From Kingdonia uniflora (lineage: Eukaryota > Streptophyta > Magnoliopsida > Ranunculales > Circaeasteraceae): a stretch of DNA of 64,000 nt. Below the pieces are notes generated by a model. That model searched no databases. It was not told where the DNA came from and worked only from the letters and a program-made list of their open reading frames with translations. Location: the NCBI GenBank assembly GCA_014058105.1, contig JACGCM010001346.1:868001-932000 (forward strand). Direction: 5' to 3'. Both the position numbers and the translations under genes were made by a program. Shown piece by piece: positions 32,766-45,059 of the stretch; the first letter of the stretch is position 1; every line of letters begins with the position of its first letter.

Positions 32766-33790
32766 TAAGCTTATTATTGCACAATCCTTAGTAAAAGTAT
32801 TGGAGAATATTATCCTCCCAGAAAATACTCCATTACAGAACTATCGAAGCTCTTACTTTATTATGTAGACACTTTCTTTGGACAGGTATATATGTACATA
32901 AGAAAGCGTGTCTATTCGATTCGAATACCATTTGCCATCCCATGAATGAAGGAGGTCTTGGGTTAAGAAGTTCGGGATCTGGAATAAAGCTGCAACCCTA
33001 AAGAATGTGTGGTAAATTATCGCTTTTAATGAATCATTATGGGTTAAATAGATCTAGGCAAATATGGTAAAAAATAAGAACTTTTGGGCCTCAAATGTCC
33101 ACAAGATTGCTCTTGGTCTTGGAGGCATATTTTAAAAGCTAAAACTGAAGCTGTTACTCTAGTTTATTATAAAGTTAGAAAAGGAATTGAGACTAATTTG
33201 TGGAGCGACCCATGGCACCCTCTTGGAGTACTAAGTGATAACTTCACAGAAAATATGAAGTATAATTTTGTCCTGTATATGAATTCCCCTGTTGCGAGCA
33301 TCATATACAATGGTAGATGGAACCCTCCAGAGAACTATGTCTATAGGTTAGCTGAGGTCTAGGATGAGCTTGCTAATGTGGAGATTGATAAAGAAGGCGA
33401 TGATCAGGTAATTTGGAGTCCAACTTCAGCTGGGAAATTCAAAATGAAGAGCAGTTATCAGGAAATTAGACACCATAATCAAATTTGGAGATGGGCTAAT
33501 TTTGTCTGGTATCCTGGGAACATACCAAGACATAGTTTTATTACATGGCTTATGTTCAGGGGAGTTCTCAAAACATAAACAAAACTCAAGACCTGGGGTC
33601 TTGTAAACTAATCCAAATTTTTGTTTTTCTAGGATAATGAAGAAGTTGAAACTCATATATTTTTTGAATGCTGCTTTACGAATTGGATTTGAGGGAAGTT
33701 GATGATCAGAATGGGTTACAACAAAACCGTGTTAGATTTCAATGATGAAATGCAGTGGATCGTACAACACATTAAAAGTAAGGAGTGTAG
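32766..33790 (+). mobile_element. L1-type LINE fragment (3' part of ORF2)
   Basis: Plus-strand translation gives the post-RT and zinc-binding region of a plant L1: 'KCPQDCSWSWRHILKAKTEA', 'GIETNLWSDPWHPLGVLSD', a stop, then 'IWSPTSAGKFKMKSSYQEIR', 'WANFVWYPGNIPRHSFITWL', 'MFRGVLKT', 'EVETHIFFECC' and 'MIRMGYNKTVLDFND'. Five or more stops. It is the same family as the minus-strand remnant at 8358-10647. It ends without a clear poly-A near 33790, and the RT catalytic core is absent. The 33426-33656 minus frame is its shadow. Confidence 0.8.
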
Positions 33791-35499
33791 GAATTGTGTA
33801 AGTCTATAACTTTTGGGGGAAATTTGGTTCTATAATCTATAGTAAGAAGTGTAGGAATTTGGTTTTCAAGATATTTCACAAGGGCTTTTTTGGGAGTAAA
33901 GAAGGTTGAGTTATGAATATCTCATACGATAAGGGAGTTAATAATTAAGTAAATTAGTAACAAATGGGCGGCAAATCCATTAGAAAATCATCATGTGCAA
34001 TGTACACTTGTTTAAAATCTTGAGGACACTAAGCAGTGCATGCAAATCCTAATTTGCTCCTAACTCGTATCACTTTCATCACAAAAGTCCAAATTCTATC
34101 ACCAAGACACACTTTTTGCAAACTTTGATATTGTAGACTCATGTTTCACCATCTTAAGTAGCATCCTTTTGCTATATGAGACTATTGTTTTTGCGCTAAG
34201 GCTTTTGCTTGTCAGGTCTCTAGACTTTGCAAGTTTAATGAGACCCCCAACTTGATTTTGAACAGGGAAAGGCTATATAGAAGTATATTTGGACTTACGG
34301 AGTCTATTGGTGTCAGAGACCACTGGAAATACTAATAATCTTGTGATAACTAGTCAATTACAATTTTGGCCGCTTTGGTGCATGGTTAATTCGATGTTGA
34401 AAGTATAACATAAGTGTGGGATAATTCATTGAACAATAGGTCTTTGAAAGTTTATTTGTCGGCTTAGGCTTTTGGATACATTGAGAATAATATACTACGT
34501 GAAGCAGCAAAAACTAAACTTAAAAGATAAGGAAAATTAGGTGAAGTTAAACTTTTTCTTCAATGATGGAGACAAAATTTGTTGTCAACACAAATTAACA
34601 TTTGTACATGCATGGCTCATGCACGTTTGAGGTCGTCGGACAATTAGCCAAATACTTTCTTTAATAATCGGCAAAAGGATTTTGTCCATATTGCAGTAAC
34701 AACAAGACAATTTAGTAGGTGAAATAAATGTGATTTTTCAAATACCTGTTTCTTTTATCATTTACTAAGAGGTGAATTTTAGGCTCAAGGTGTTAACAAG
34801 TTTGTGCAAGGGTTCATATTTTGCATAGAGTCCTTACTCATGAAGACTAGGAGTGACATACACTTGGCACAAAGATCATCTGGAGCAGCAAATATGGTTA
34901 GGCTGTTTGAGCAAGGAATCAAATACCTTTGGTTACGCGGTAGGAGCTTTTGTTTGGAAGCAAATGCTTTGGGTTTGAGCAGTTTGAGAAGCTTACTTTA
35001 AGGAATTATGGCAGCTAATCACAATCCGCCGCCCAAGAACAATACACAAAAGCACTAATTGAGAAATTAAATGAAATCAAGCACAACGATTTACCCGGAG
35101 GAAGGAAGTGGAAATCTCTTTTGGATAAAAATCACTCTCCGCAAGAACAATCCACTAATTAAAGATCAAAATTTACAATCACCCAAGCTTTCTCAAAGCT
35201 TTAATGGAGTTTGTCAATCCCTAACTTTCACTGTTGGATTAAGCTCACATTAGGCTATAATTAACACCTAAGAAACACTCTAAGTATCGCTTATAATCCA
35301 GTCAAAAAAAGCTATCATGCGAGGTCTATTCAAACAGAGACTTAAGTCTACTCGATCAGACCTGTGTCTGAGACTTCAATTCGAACAGATTAACTAATTT
35401 ATCGGTCCAACCCTTTATTGAGATAACCGTTTCCATGACTCTTCAATCTCACTTGTAAGTGTCAAAATTCGGAACTCAAACTTAGTTCCTTATATCAAA
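33791..35499. other. No recognisable gene
   Basis: AT-rich sequence with only short frames. I recognise no protein domain. The stretch around 35070-35220 ('acgatttacccgg', 'aagaacaatcca', 'tttacaatcaccca') resembles the transcribed part of some copia LTRs, but the match is weak. Confidence 0.4.
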
Positions 35500-35699
35500 G
35501 ATGTATAGGAAGAATACAAGGCAGTAAATAAATAATCATAAACGAACACCAGATCTAGCATGGAAAATTTTGAATAGGTAAAAACCATAAACTCTCTTGA
35601 GGATTTAAAAATCCAAGATGTTATTGACGGAGTGACTACTTATTATAGCGAGTATTCTTGGTAGTATTGATCTGATTCTCTAGATAGAAAAACAATATT

Positions 35700-37423
35700 T
35701 ATATTTGGCTTCTTACCAAACCAAAGTTCATAGGAAGTGTTAAACTTGAGTGGACAAAGATATACACCCTATTGATAATATAGCATCCGGTATGAATGAC
35801 TTCTCCCCAATTGTGTGAAGGAAGATCCTTACTGTGAAGTAAGACCTGTCCCATTTCTTGAAAAACTTTATTCTTTTGTTCAGTAACCCCATTTTATTGT
35901 GGCATGATTGGAGTAGAAAATTCATGCTTAATCACGTTAGAAGTGCAGTACTCGATCACTCCAGTATCCTTAAACTCACCTATACGATAACTTCGAATTT
36001 TGTTAATAGAACAATCTTCCTCAGTTTAAATTCGGAACAATATAATACGGAATTCTTTAAATGTATTAGACTTCTCTCTCAAAAGAATTATCTAAGTATA
36101 ATGAGATAAATCCTCCATCATTACCAAAATGTATCATTTAGTACAAAAAAATATAGTTCTCATTAGACCTATGAAATCCATGTGATCCGCATAAGAACTC
36201 GTGTAGTAGCAATATTGTTGGCCTTCTTGTAAGAACTCTTGATTTATTTTCCAATTTGACATGAACCACACACAACATTAGTTAATCATCCCAACTTTGG
36301 AACTCCCCTGATAAGCTATTTGCTCGTAATCTTGGAAAAATCATTGAAGTTAATATGTTCCAACCTTTAATGCCACAAATTCACATCTCTCAGTTTAGCT
36401 TTGTTACAAAGTAAAGCTTCTTGTTGAACAATATAACAATTGTAAACAATTCTAGCAGCATACATCTCACATTTCCCTTGGGAATTTAATACATCCCAAC
36501 CTTCTTTAGAAAATGAAACAGTATCATCTGTATCACATAACTGATTGACACTGAGAAGATTTTCTTTTAGCCCCTAAATCAAACAAACATTATCTATCGT
36601 CGGAGTACCAAGTCCTTTAGCCTTTCCCTTTTCTACCACAAGAGATATGCTCCCATCACCAAAAGTAACATCGCTACCCTGAATATCCTCTGAATGACTC
36701 AACTTAGACTCATACCAGCTATATAGCGAGAGCATCCACCATCCATATACCACTGAACAGACTTGAAGGCATTCAAAATAGTTAGTGTATAATTATGCCT
36801 TATCTGAGGTGCCAAATCATTCTTTCGTACCCAAATGGTTTGAATAATCTTTCGAGCTGGGGTTTCCTTTACCAACCATCTAGACAAAATCTCAGTTTTC
36901 ATATTAGTAGAAATCACATTTGAGTTATATATTTGCCCATTAGATGGTCGAGCATATGGTTGATAGGGTCCAAAAAATCTTCAATAAGAAGCAATACGAC
37001 CCTTCCGACCAAATATTCCATAATAATAAATCTGAGAGTAAGATAACCTTTTGGTTTGATTATGAGTGGAGGATATTACATTATGCTTGGGCAATGATGT
37101 AGTAGAAATTGCTTCAATGAAATTTGTGACTTGAAGAGTCTTGGCATTAAAGAGATATTCCTCATATCCTAGACTGCTTTTGTCTGTATCTGTTTTCCCT
37201 ATACATAAAATCTTATCAATAGTTCTTGCTCCATGATATAATTTTTTGCTGATATGAAATAAAATCAAGCTTGGCCTTATTTTGTTCACCAGAAAATAAT
37301 TTCATTTTCTCCTTAGCATCATGAACTTCTATTTCTAAAATCATAATCTTGTCTTGAAGACCTTGTTTCTTATCTTCAAGCATTTCTATCTCTCTTTTTT
37401 TGCAAAAAATTTAGATTATTTAT
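35700..37423 (-). pseudogene. Copia gag C-terminus, protease and integrase
   Basis: From 37400: coiled coil 'EIEMLEDKKQGLQDKIMILE', then 'KILCIGKTDTDKSSLGYEE' and a CCHC-like 'YYYGIFGRKGRIASY' in which cysteines are replaced. The protease region reads 'SVQWYMDGGCSRYIAG' (family D-S-G; here D-G-G), then 'DVTFGDGSISLVVEKGKAKG', 'LKENLLSVNQLCD' and 'FSKEGWDVL'. The integrase part (35930-35740) reads 'HEFSTPIMPQ*NGVTEQKNK', 'LPSHNWGEVIHTGCYI' and 'INRVYI'. Stops are scattered. No RT follows. The coiled coil continues that of the 43.6-kb gag half once the L1 is removed. Confidence 0.8.
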
Positions 37424-37479
37424 ATATTCTCAATCAAAATTATAAGAAATATACAACCCTGACACTCACAAGAAGAGCT

Positions 37480-37720
37480 TATCACTCATCAGTTCGAATA
37501 GACTAACAGTTTATTCGAATAAAGATGTATTCGAATAAAATAAATCTATTCGAATAAAATTGCCCAATAAAAAAATATTCGAACAGAAAGAATTATATTT
37601 GAATAAAAGGCCCAGTCAGAAATCTATTCTAACTGAAAGAATTATATTTGAATAAAATACTCAGTCTAGAGTTTATTGGAATAGGACAATTTCTTATTCG
37701 AATAAAGAAACACGAAAAAC
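37480..37720 (-). repeat. TTCGAATAA-type short repeats at the L1 3' end
   Basis: At least eight copies or near-copies of 'attcgaataaa' in 240 bp, including a duplicated longer unit 'gaaagaattatatttgaata' at about 37580 and 37640. It lies between the L1 stop codon and the left TSD, so it would be L1 3'UTR. Its origin is unknown. Confidence 0.6.
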
Positions 37721-37738
37721 TCAAAAATGCCTTGATCA

Positions 37739-40700
37739 TCAGAATCGAAAGTACTCAGTGAAGGGAACTTCAATTCTTAATAGGAAAGTTGGGCGTCCAC
37801 TATAGTCATCTTCAAAAGGTTCATCATTGTTGGATCCTCTCCTAGCCATATGGTCGGCGGAGAAATTGCATTCCCTCCATGTGTGGCTGAATCGGATTTG
37901 TCGAATATATTTCTTGAGTAAACTCCATTGCATCTTAAACTTCCAGGGAATCTTATCAGTTTTGAATGCTCTAATTGCCGTTTCGGAGTCGGAGATCACC
38001 CATAGATTATGCCAACCTCTTTCAACAACTTTCTGAATACCCGTAGGTATCGTAAGTATTTTGGCGACAAAACTAGTTGAGATGCCAATCACCTTGCTCA
38101 ATACCCCAAAAACTGCTCCCTCACTATCCCTAAACACCACACCAATACCAGCAGCACCCATATTTCCAATACTAGACCCATCACAACAGAGTTTCACTTC
38201 ATTCGGCATAGGCAGTTCCCAGAAACTGCTTTGTACAACTGCAGAATTATTGGCCTTGCATTAAAATTGAAGAATTTTTATGGTCTGCAGTTCCTGTATG
38301 TTGTTATTCATCTTTCCTAAAGACAGCTCAGAAGTATACTGAATTTGTTTGAGAATCTCCCTCTTCATATTAGGCACGGATGTTGTTGTACCATCAAATC
38401 GCAATCTGTTCCTAGTTGTCCAGATTTTATGACATATGGAGAAAACGGTTGTAATCCAAAGGTCATTGAGATTGCTGCTAGATGATCGGCTCTTTTCCCG
38501 AATGGTTTTCCATGTGTTTGTAGTAGATATAGAAGGCAAGAAGAAGGTATTAGTAGCCCATAACCATATATTTGTAGCGGAAGGGAATTGCAAGAGAAAA
38601 TATGTTTCTAATTCCTCCTGCAAGCGACAAAGAGAGCACCGGGAAGTTATATGGATTCCTTTTTTTTTTTAACAATGTAATCCAAAGGTAGGATATGAGT
38701 TACTAGTCTTCATGCAAGCCCCCTAGTTTTGGGTGAATGCTTCCCCTCCGGGTATACTTTCACCACCATGCCGTATTCCTTTTTTTCCTTATTGTCTCAT
38801 AAGCATTTCTAACAGAGAATTTCCCATATTTATCAGGTTTCCAGATTCTTTTATCTACTTCTCGTGGTTGCAAGGTATTTCCATCACATTGATTTCTAGA
38901 GCCAGCAGTAGAATCCTTATATCCGGTGGTATATCCCATCTATCGGAGTTGATAAAGTCACTAAGTCAAGTTGTACATCTTTTCCACAGGAATTGTGGCA
39001 TCTTAATGTGTCCCTCCAAAAATCGATGTTAGCCCCATTCCCTACTAACCATCCCATATATGGTCGATTAATGCTAGCAGCTAGTTTAATCCCTTGCCAA
39101 ATCATAAACTTCTTATGATATTGGATGACGTTACCTGCTTTGTTTGTGAACTTTTCTTGCATAAATTGAGACCAGTCTTCTTGCCTGTTACAGAAGGCCC
39201 AATGGAGTTTGCATAACATAGCATCATTCACTTCTTTCATGCTTCGGATACCCAACCCCCCTTCCTTCAATGGTTTGTATACTTTCCCCCATTTAACTGT
39301 GATTCCTTTTCTTCAGGATGGATTCCCAGTCCAGATAAAGTTACGCATGATAGATTCCCCTTCCTTTATGAGCGATCTTGGCAATTTATAAATAGCCATA
39401 TTTTATATGGAGATACTATTTAAAACATCCCTTGCTAGGATTACTCTACCTTAAAATGATTAGAGTTTTCCTGTCCAACTATTAGTCCTTTTCTGAATCA
39501 TTTCCACTAGAGGCCTTATTGTATTTGTGGTTACTCTGCCTGAACTTAGAGGAATTCACAAGTATGCTTCAGGAAATTTTCCTTCAAAAAACACTAAAAT
39601 GATCAACACAATTTGTCTTTGAGTTAGGGGTACACCACTGAGGAAAATCTTGCTTTTGTCTAAGCTTATTTCATGTCTGGACACTTTCTGGTATCTTGTA
39701 AGAACTTATCTCAGTTGTTCCAGGTATTTGGTTCTACCATTTACAAAGATTAGAATATCATCTACGAATAAGAGGTGTGTAGGGGCTTGACAATTTTTAA
39801 TCGTAACCATGGGGATGATCTTCCATTGTTCTAGTAGATGGTGAAGGTGAATACTCAGTATATCTTCAGATATTGTAAATAGTAGTGGGGATAAGGTTTT
39901 GCCTTGTTTCAGACCTCTGCTCATATTAAAATATCCTGAAGGGCTACCATTCACTAAAACTGAGATCATACAACTACTGACGATGGTCGATATCCACTGG
40001 CAGAATGTAGGGCCAAATCCAAGTGAGTACAAAGCTGCAAATAGAAATTCCCAACTCAAAGTATCAAAAGCTTGTGAGATGTCTAGCTTGAATGCAATGT
40101 TTCCACCCTATCTTTTTTCTGTCATTTCATTTACCAACTCAAAGGCCATGCAAATGTTATTCTTGATACTTCTTGTCGGGATAAATGCTATTTGGTCTCG
40201 AGAAACAATTCTGGAAGCAATAGGAGATAATCTTGTGGCTATAATATTTGTAATAATCTTGAAGATGAAATTACTTAGAGATATGGGTCGGTACTGTTTA
40301 ATAGTCACTGGATTTTTAACCTTTGGAATCAAAACGATCAGGTTAGTGTTCAAATGTTTGGGAATCATACCATCAAAGAAGAAGGATATGATTCCAGAGT
40401 ACATATCGGCTTCAAGAATATTCTAGTGTGTCCTAAGAAATGATCTAAGGAAACCATCCGGTCCAGGTGAACTATTGCCATCCAAGTCAAACACAACTTC
40501 TTTTATCTCTGCTTATGACGGACCGTCTGTCAGCTGATTGTTTTCATCGGTTCTTACTTTGTGGATCATGTTGGCAAACAGTGATGTGGTATGAAGGACT
40601 TTGTGGGCAGTGAATTTCTCCGTATAGTATGCTACTATATGTTGTATAATATCCTCTTGGTCCATAATAATCGAACCCCTTGGAGTGGAAAGTTTAGTAA

Positions 40701-41808
40701 TAAATGTTTTCTCTATTCTAATCTGTGTTGAAGAATGAAAGAACTTTGTATTTCTCTCACCCGCGTGAAGCTATTTACTACGGGAACGCTGTCTCCACGT
40801 AATCTCCCCCATTTTCTCAATGTCTGCAAGCAATATTGCTTTCCCAAACATTTGATGCTCAATATCGTCATTTGTGTGGTCTTGTTCTAACTCCATTTAC
40901 AAGTGAAGAAGTTCCCTTTCCAGGTCATTTTTAATAATCTTGGGAGCGGTAACCGTAAGCCTCCATGCTTTATTATCTACCTTGAGTCTTTGTAGTTTAA
41001 GCATCATCATAAACAACAAGTTAGCCAACATAGATTTGTACCAGCTATGCTCTACAACCTTATAAAATTCAAGATATTTGCTCCATGCCTGCATGAAGCG
41101 AAATGGAATATTGTGAGGTTTGGGTATGTGGAAGCATTCTCCCAACAGAAGAGAATGATCGGATTTAGTTCTTGGGAATACTTTGATTTTCTAGCCAGGA
41201 AACGAGTCGAACCACTGCTTATTTTGGAGACATCTATCGAGGTAACTAAAGATTCTATTATGTCCATTTTGGGTATTTCACCACGTGAAGTTCATACCTG
41301 AAGTACTACTCTCTGTCAAGTTGGCACTATCGAGAAAATTTGCAAAATTTGATATAACACTCACCAAAGGAGGTCTTCCACCTTTTCTTTTAGAGAGTCG
41401 GAGAATTATATTGTAATCCCCTATACAAATCCAAGGCTTGGTAACGTTCAATGAGAATCTAGTCAGCTGTGAACACAACTTCAATCTATTTATTCGTAGG
41501 CAGTCTGCATGTATAAAAGAAAAGCAGCAGTCCATATATTCGACTGTGATAAACTGTTTATCTACCCGAATCACCTGTGGTTCTTGAGAATTATCTGCCC
41601 ATAGTATCCATATATTTCCCTTCATATCCATGGATTCGTTAGAAATAATCCTTGAGCTAAATCTGGGAATGTAAAATCCATTGATGAAAATCTTTGGTTC
41701 AGCAAATCTCATTATCCGGGGTTTAAGTATTCCAATTTTCTTCTTCAAATAAGAAAGTGTTTTGTACTTTCCTAATCCGCGTGCATTCCAAAAGATGACT
41801 TTCATCAA
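37739..41808 (-). pseudogene. L1 ORF2: endonuclease, RT, zinc-binding, RNase H
   Basis: Endonuclease (41808-41278) opens 'MKVIFWNARGLGKYKTLSYL' and has 'ICIGDYNIILRLSKRKGG'. A linker with 'RNTKFFHSSTQIR' leads to RT: 'GNSSPGPDGF', 'LIVLIPKVKNPVTIKQYRPI', 'SRDQIAFIPTRSI', 'LDISQAFDTLSWEF', 'GLKQGKTLSPLLF' and catalytic FVDD at about 39757-39768. Then come 'LKEGGLGIRSMKEVNDAML', 'GNGANIDFWRD', zinc-binding 'SRCSLCRLQEELETYFLL', and an RNase H (38209-37739) with 'CDGSSIGN', 'ISDSETAI' and 'SADHMARRG'. In that RNase H the usual glutamate (AELLAI-type block) is read as lysine (AKILTI). RT aspartates are intact, but stops occur near 41280, 40880, 40420, 40100 and 39700. Confidence 0.87.
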
Positions 41809-41999
41809 TTATCTTTTCGTTGGGATCGTGTGGTTTGAGGATCTAAGGTATAAACCTTACCTCCATTGAAAACTTGGCTAGGCCCTAGGTTGAGTATGTT
41901 ATCCTCGAGTTCAATTTCATCTGCCCAACTCTTCGGGTTTAGTAATGTGCCTCTTGTGCATTAATGCTAGCGTCATCTTCCTCTTGACCATCTTCATAA

Positions 42000-43507
42000 G
42001 TTACCATCTAAAATTTTTGTGGTTGAACCCATGTTTCAGTTGCTGTTTTTGATCCTTCTGGTGTTTGTGTACCTGATAATTGCTCTTGCCATGGTTCATT
42101 TTCATTGTTACTTAAAGCATGAAACTGATTGATGCTTGTGGTGAAACTGTTGTCCGAGGTAGCAGGCCTATGTTTGATTTGACCTGCCTTCCGTGCTAAC
42201 CATATATCGGTATCCCTAAATTTTAGCACATGTTACTCCGTGTTTATTTCTGGAAAATGAATAATAGGGGAAGCTTCGCTATTTGCATTTGGGGTATCTT
42301 GAAAGTAAATATTTTTGTTAGGCATGTGGGGTTGTTGTTCATTGATTCCTTTCTTTAGAGGCTGCACATCTTCAAACTTCACCGCTTGGTTCTTTTTGTG
42401 AATCACCGAATTTTGAATGATTTTTTGTAGCTGTTCATTTTGTTTGAATGCTCTTTGTATCACTTTGCATTCCGCTATAATATGCCCAATGTTGTTGCAA
42501 TGGCTACAATATTTAGGAATCCTGTGGAGAATGACTTCCTGATTGATGATCGCTCCCTCTAAATCTATCAAAGCTTTCTTTAGAATCGATTTCGATAGAT
42601 CAATGTCTACAAGCACACACGCATTGTAACTGTAAACTTTGTTCATAGTGGAGTGGTCTAAATGAATAGGTTTACCCAACATTTTTCACAAAGACATTAT
42701 GGTCTTGTGGCTCTATAATTCCATTGGCAAACCTAGAAATTTGCACTATATGAGAGCATTGGTATTGTTATGTTTATCAATAGAGAAGTTGGGTTTCTAT
42801 GGCGTAATCCTCAGGGGGAGGTTCTGAACAATCCATGGTCCCTTGCTCCAAATTAGTAATTTATCCTCTTTATTGTTAGGGTGCATTATGAAGAATCATT
42901 TTCCAATGGGAATCAATTTACAGAGCCACGTAGTCTTCCAATGATCACGAACATATTGTTGTACCTCGATGAACTTGATTTTCTGGAGGTTCGGTCTTCC
43001 AATGAGACTAAACTGAAATTCAGATATTCCATCGAAAATATCATCGGATGAAATGGAAAAAAGTTGGGGCTTTGCCTCTAATACCTGCTGGTATTAGTGG
43101 CATAAATTATTATGTTGGTTTCTCCTTCCCTCGGACTTTGTTAGCAAAGCTGGTTATATTCTGAGATATATTGCTATCAGGGATTTTACTATTGTTTGTT
43201 GAATCACTCCCCATAGCCTGTTGACATTGTTGTTCAGAGTTTGTTGCTTTGAATTCTTCATCGCCTGCAGCTTTGCCCAAGAAATCCCATGGGCATATAA
43301 TCCTTGAATGATTATCAGGCTTCTTGGTTGTATCCTCGGTACCTTTATTGGCTCGATCCTCTGCAAAAGTTTTCCCAGATTCGGGAACTGCTCCATTTTC
43401 ATTGAACTCAGTTTGATTGGAGATGAATTCAACGTCTGTATTTAACCCAATGATTTAATACCATTTTGAAGAATCAAGTGAAGTAGATTCGTTGTTAGAG
43501 CATCCAT
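42000..43507 (-). pseudogene. L1 ORF1 (nucleic-acid binding protein)
   Basis: Starts MDALTTNLLHLILQNG at 43507. After a frameshift it reads 'VEFISNQTEFNENG', then a DUF4283-like region around 43060-42790: 'LIGRPNLQKIKFIEVQQYV', 'HWKTTWLCKLIPIGK', 'LLIWSKGPWIVQNLPLRI'. The 42682-42233 frame continues 'MLGKPIHLDHSTMNKVY', 'RVLVDIDLSK'-type sequence and the CCHC knuckle 'YCSHCNNIGHIIAEC', then a charged tail. This DUF4283 plus zinc-knuckle layout is the plant L1 ORF1. It would bind element RNA. Stops lie in the first third. Confidence 0.8.
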
Positions 43508-43585
43508 GATTCCAAATGATGTATCCCGAATGACAATAATAAGGGAGAGAGATTGATTTGAGAAAGATTTGAGAATATTCTCAAT

Positions 43586-44960
43586 TTTTTCTTAAAGTTT
43601 AAGCGTGAGTGTATTAACCTACTTGATCTTTCAAGACTTTGTTAAGTTTACCAAGTTTAGCATGCTTCATAAATGTCTGAGCATACAAATCTTCAAGATT
43701 CAGGTCCTCAAACTTATTATTTTCATGATCACTTTAACATTTAGTAGGATTCTCAAGTTCAAAAATGTTAGAGTTATCATTACTACAATATAGAAAAGCA
43801 GGATATGTGCAATATTATCTATTATCACCTACTTGAGGATGATCATCATTACTATTATTTTCATCATCATTGTCATCCCAAGTAATACTAATATTCATAG
43901 CCTTGGGATTATTTTTAGATTTCTTATTGGGACAAACTATATGCGCAATAACCAAACTTGTGATACTTATATAACATTGAACTTAACTTTGGTCAGTATC
44001 ATTATTGGTCTGCCGTTTATTAAATTTAACACGATCATGAGGTCGTGGCTTATAGTTCACCAATTGCCCTTGTTTTTGAAATTAACGTTATTTCAAGATT
44101 TTTTAAAATTGTTGACTAATTGAATCTATATCCGAACCCTCATCATCATCCGAGATATATGAGTAATCAACTTCTTTGGTACCTTTAGAAGAAGAAGAGT
44201 GAAACAAAGATTTAAAAGCTATACTATTATTTTTCTCAGGGTTTCCCATTTTCATCTCTAATTCAAATGTTTGCAACTTTTCTGCTAATGTATCTAATTT
44301 CATTTTCTTAAGATTCTGTGAGCTTCCTCGATAGCATCACGTCTAGATCTAATACTCTTTGGAAGAGATCCTAGAACTTTGCGAACAATTTGAACATCGA
44401 AATAGGCTGCTCCAAATACGGTACTAGTGTTTACAATGTCACTTAGCCTCGCATTGAATCCATCAAAGGGTCCATTTTCACTCATTCGAATATTCTTGAA
44501 TTGAGAAGTATACATTTGTAGCTTGCTTTCTATGACTATATCGTCGCCTTTCTGAGTTTGAACTAGAATATCCCAAGCTTCATTCAAAGTGGTACAAGCA
44601 GAGATATGTTGAAACTTACTTTGACTCCTTTTGGAAATTAACTCACTTTGACTACTTTTTGGAAATTAACTCACTTTGACTCACAACAAAAAATATTGCA
44701 TTGCGGCGTTTAGAATTATAATCGGCAGCATCCTTTTCTTCATTTGACCATTGTTTTTTTGGCTTATGAACCTCTATAGCACTACCTGGTGAACCTTGCA
44801 TCATGGTATGATACTTCCATCCATCCTCAATGGAAATCCATACATCGTCCCCGATTAATTATAAGAATGCAAATATTCAGACTTTTTAGTATGGATAATC
44901 TTTACAAAGGCACGATTTAAAGGACCTCCAAAATCAGAATTCCTTATTCTTAAGTAACAA
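43586..44960 (-). pseudogene. Copia gag, N-terminal and middle part
   Basis: Minus strand: 'DDVWISIEDGWKYHT', 'PKKQWSNEEKDAADYNSKRR', 'NAIFFVVSQSEF', then 44587-44300 'NEAWDILVQTQKGDDIVIES', 'KLQMYTSQFKNIRMSE', 'VRKVLGSLPKS' and 'AIEEAHRI'. This is the plant copia gag (UBN2-type) core in order. Further on 'FGYCAYSLSQ'-like sequence near 43930 is a decayed zinc knuckle, followed by an acidic 'WDDNDDEN' run and 'EDLNLEDLYAQTFMKHAKL'. Stops and shifts are frequent after 44100. The frame is cut by the L1 at 43575. Confidence 0.8.
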
Positions 44961-45059
44961 CGCCTGGAAGCGTGACCGCTCTGATATCAATTGAAATTTC
45001 TAACTACTTCATATTGTTTACGACCATCAGAATTACCACTTGGCCAAATGGTAGGAAGA

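Larger units (their letters stand above)
37435..43574 (-). mobile_element. Nearly full-length L1 LINE with RNase H, TSD atattctcaat
   Basis: 6.1 kb, bounded by the exact 11-bp repeat atattctcaat at 37424-37434 and 43575-43585. Removing it rejoins the copia gag coiled coil. On the minus strand it has a short 5'UTR, ORF1 (about 43507-42000), and ORF2 with endonuclease, RT, zinc-binding and RNase H domains (41808-37739). A ~300-bp AT-rich tail follows instead of a clean poly-A. L1s copy by target-primed reverse transcription and make 7-20 bp duplications, as here. ORFs hold several stops and frameshifts. Confidence 0.85.
35500..44985 (-). mobile_element. Decayed Ty1/copia element (split by an L1)
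   Basis: Minus-strand order is gag (44960-43586), then after the L1 the gag C-terminus (37423-37290), zinc knuckle, protease, gag-pre-integrase and integrase (37289-35700). Integrase preceding the lost RT fits copia. A PBS-like TGATATCAGAGC (plus strand gctctgatatca near 44970-44981) resembles the initiator-tRNA-Met site TGGTATCAGAGC. No LTR follows to its right; MYB exon sequence does. RT and RNase H are missing on the left, where LTR-like sequence (35500-35680) follows. The element is a truncated wreck. Confidence 0.8.

Noticed and set aside
39899..40426. 175-codon plus-strand frame
   Set aside because: Shadow of the L1 reverse transcriptase, whose FVDD and PGPDGF blocks are on the minus strand.
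43605..44123. Plus-strand frames rich in Ile/Phe as membrane proteins
   Set aside because: They lie opposite the AT-rich acidic part of copia gag; the hydrophobic composition comes from A/T-rich complement codons.
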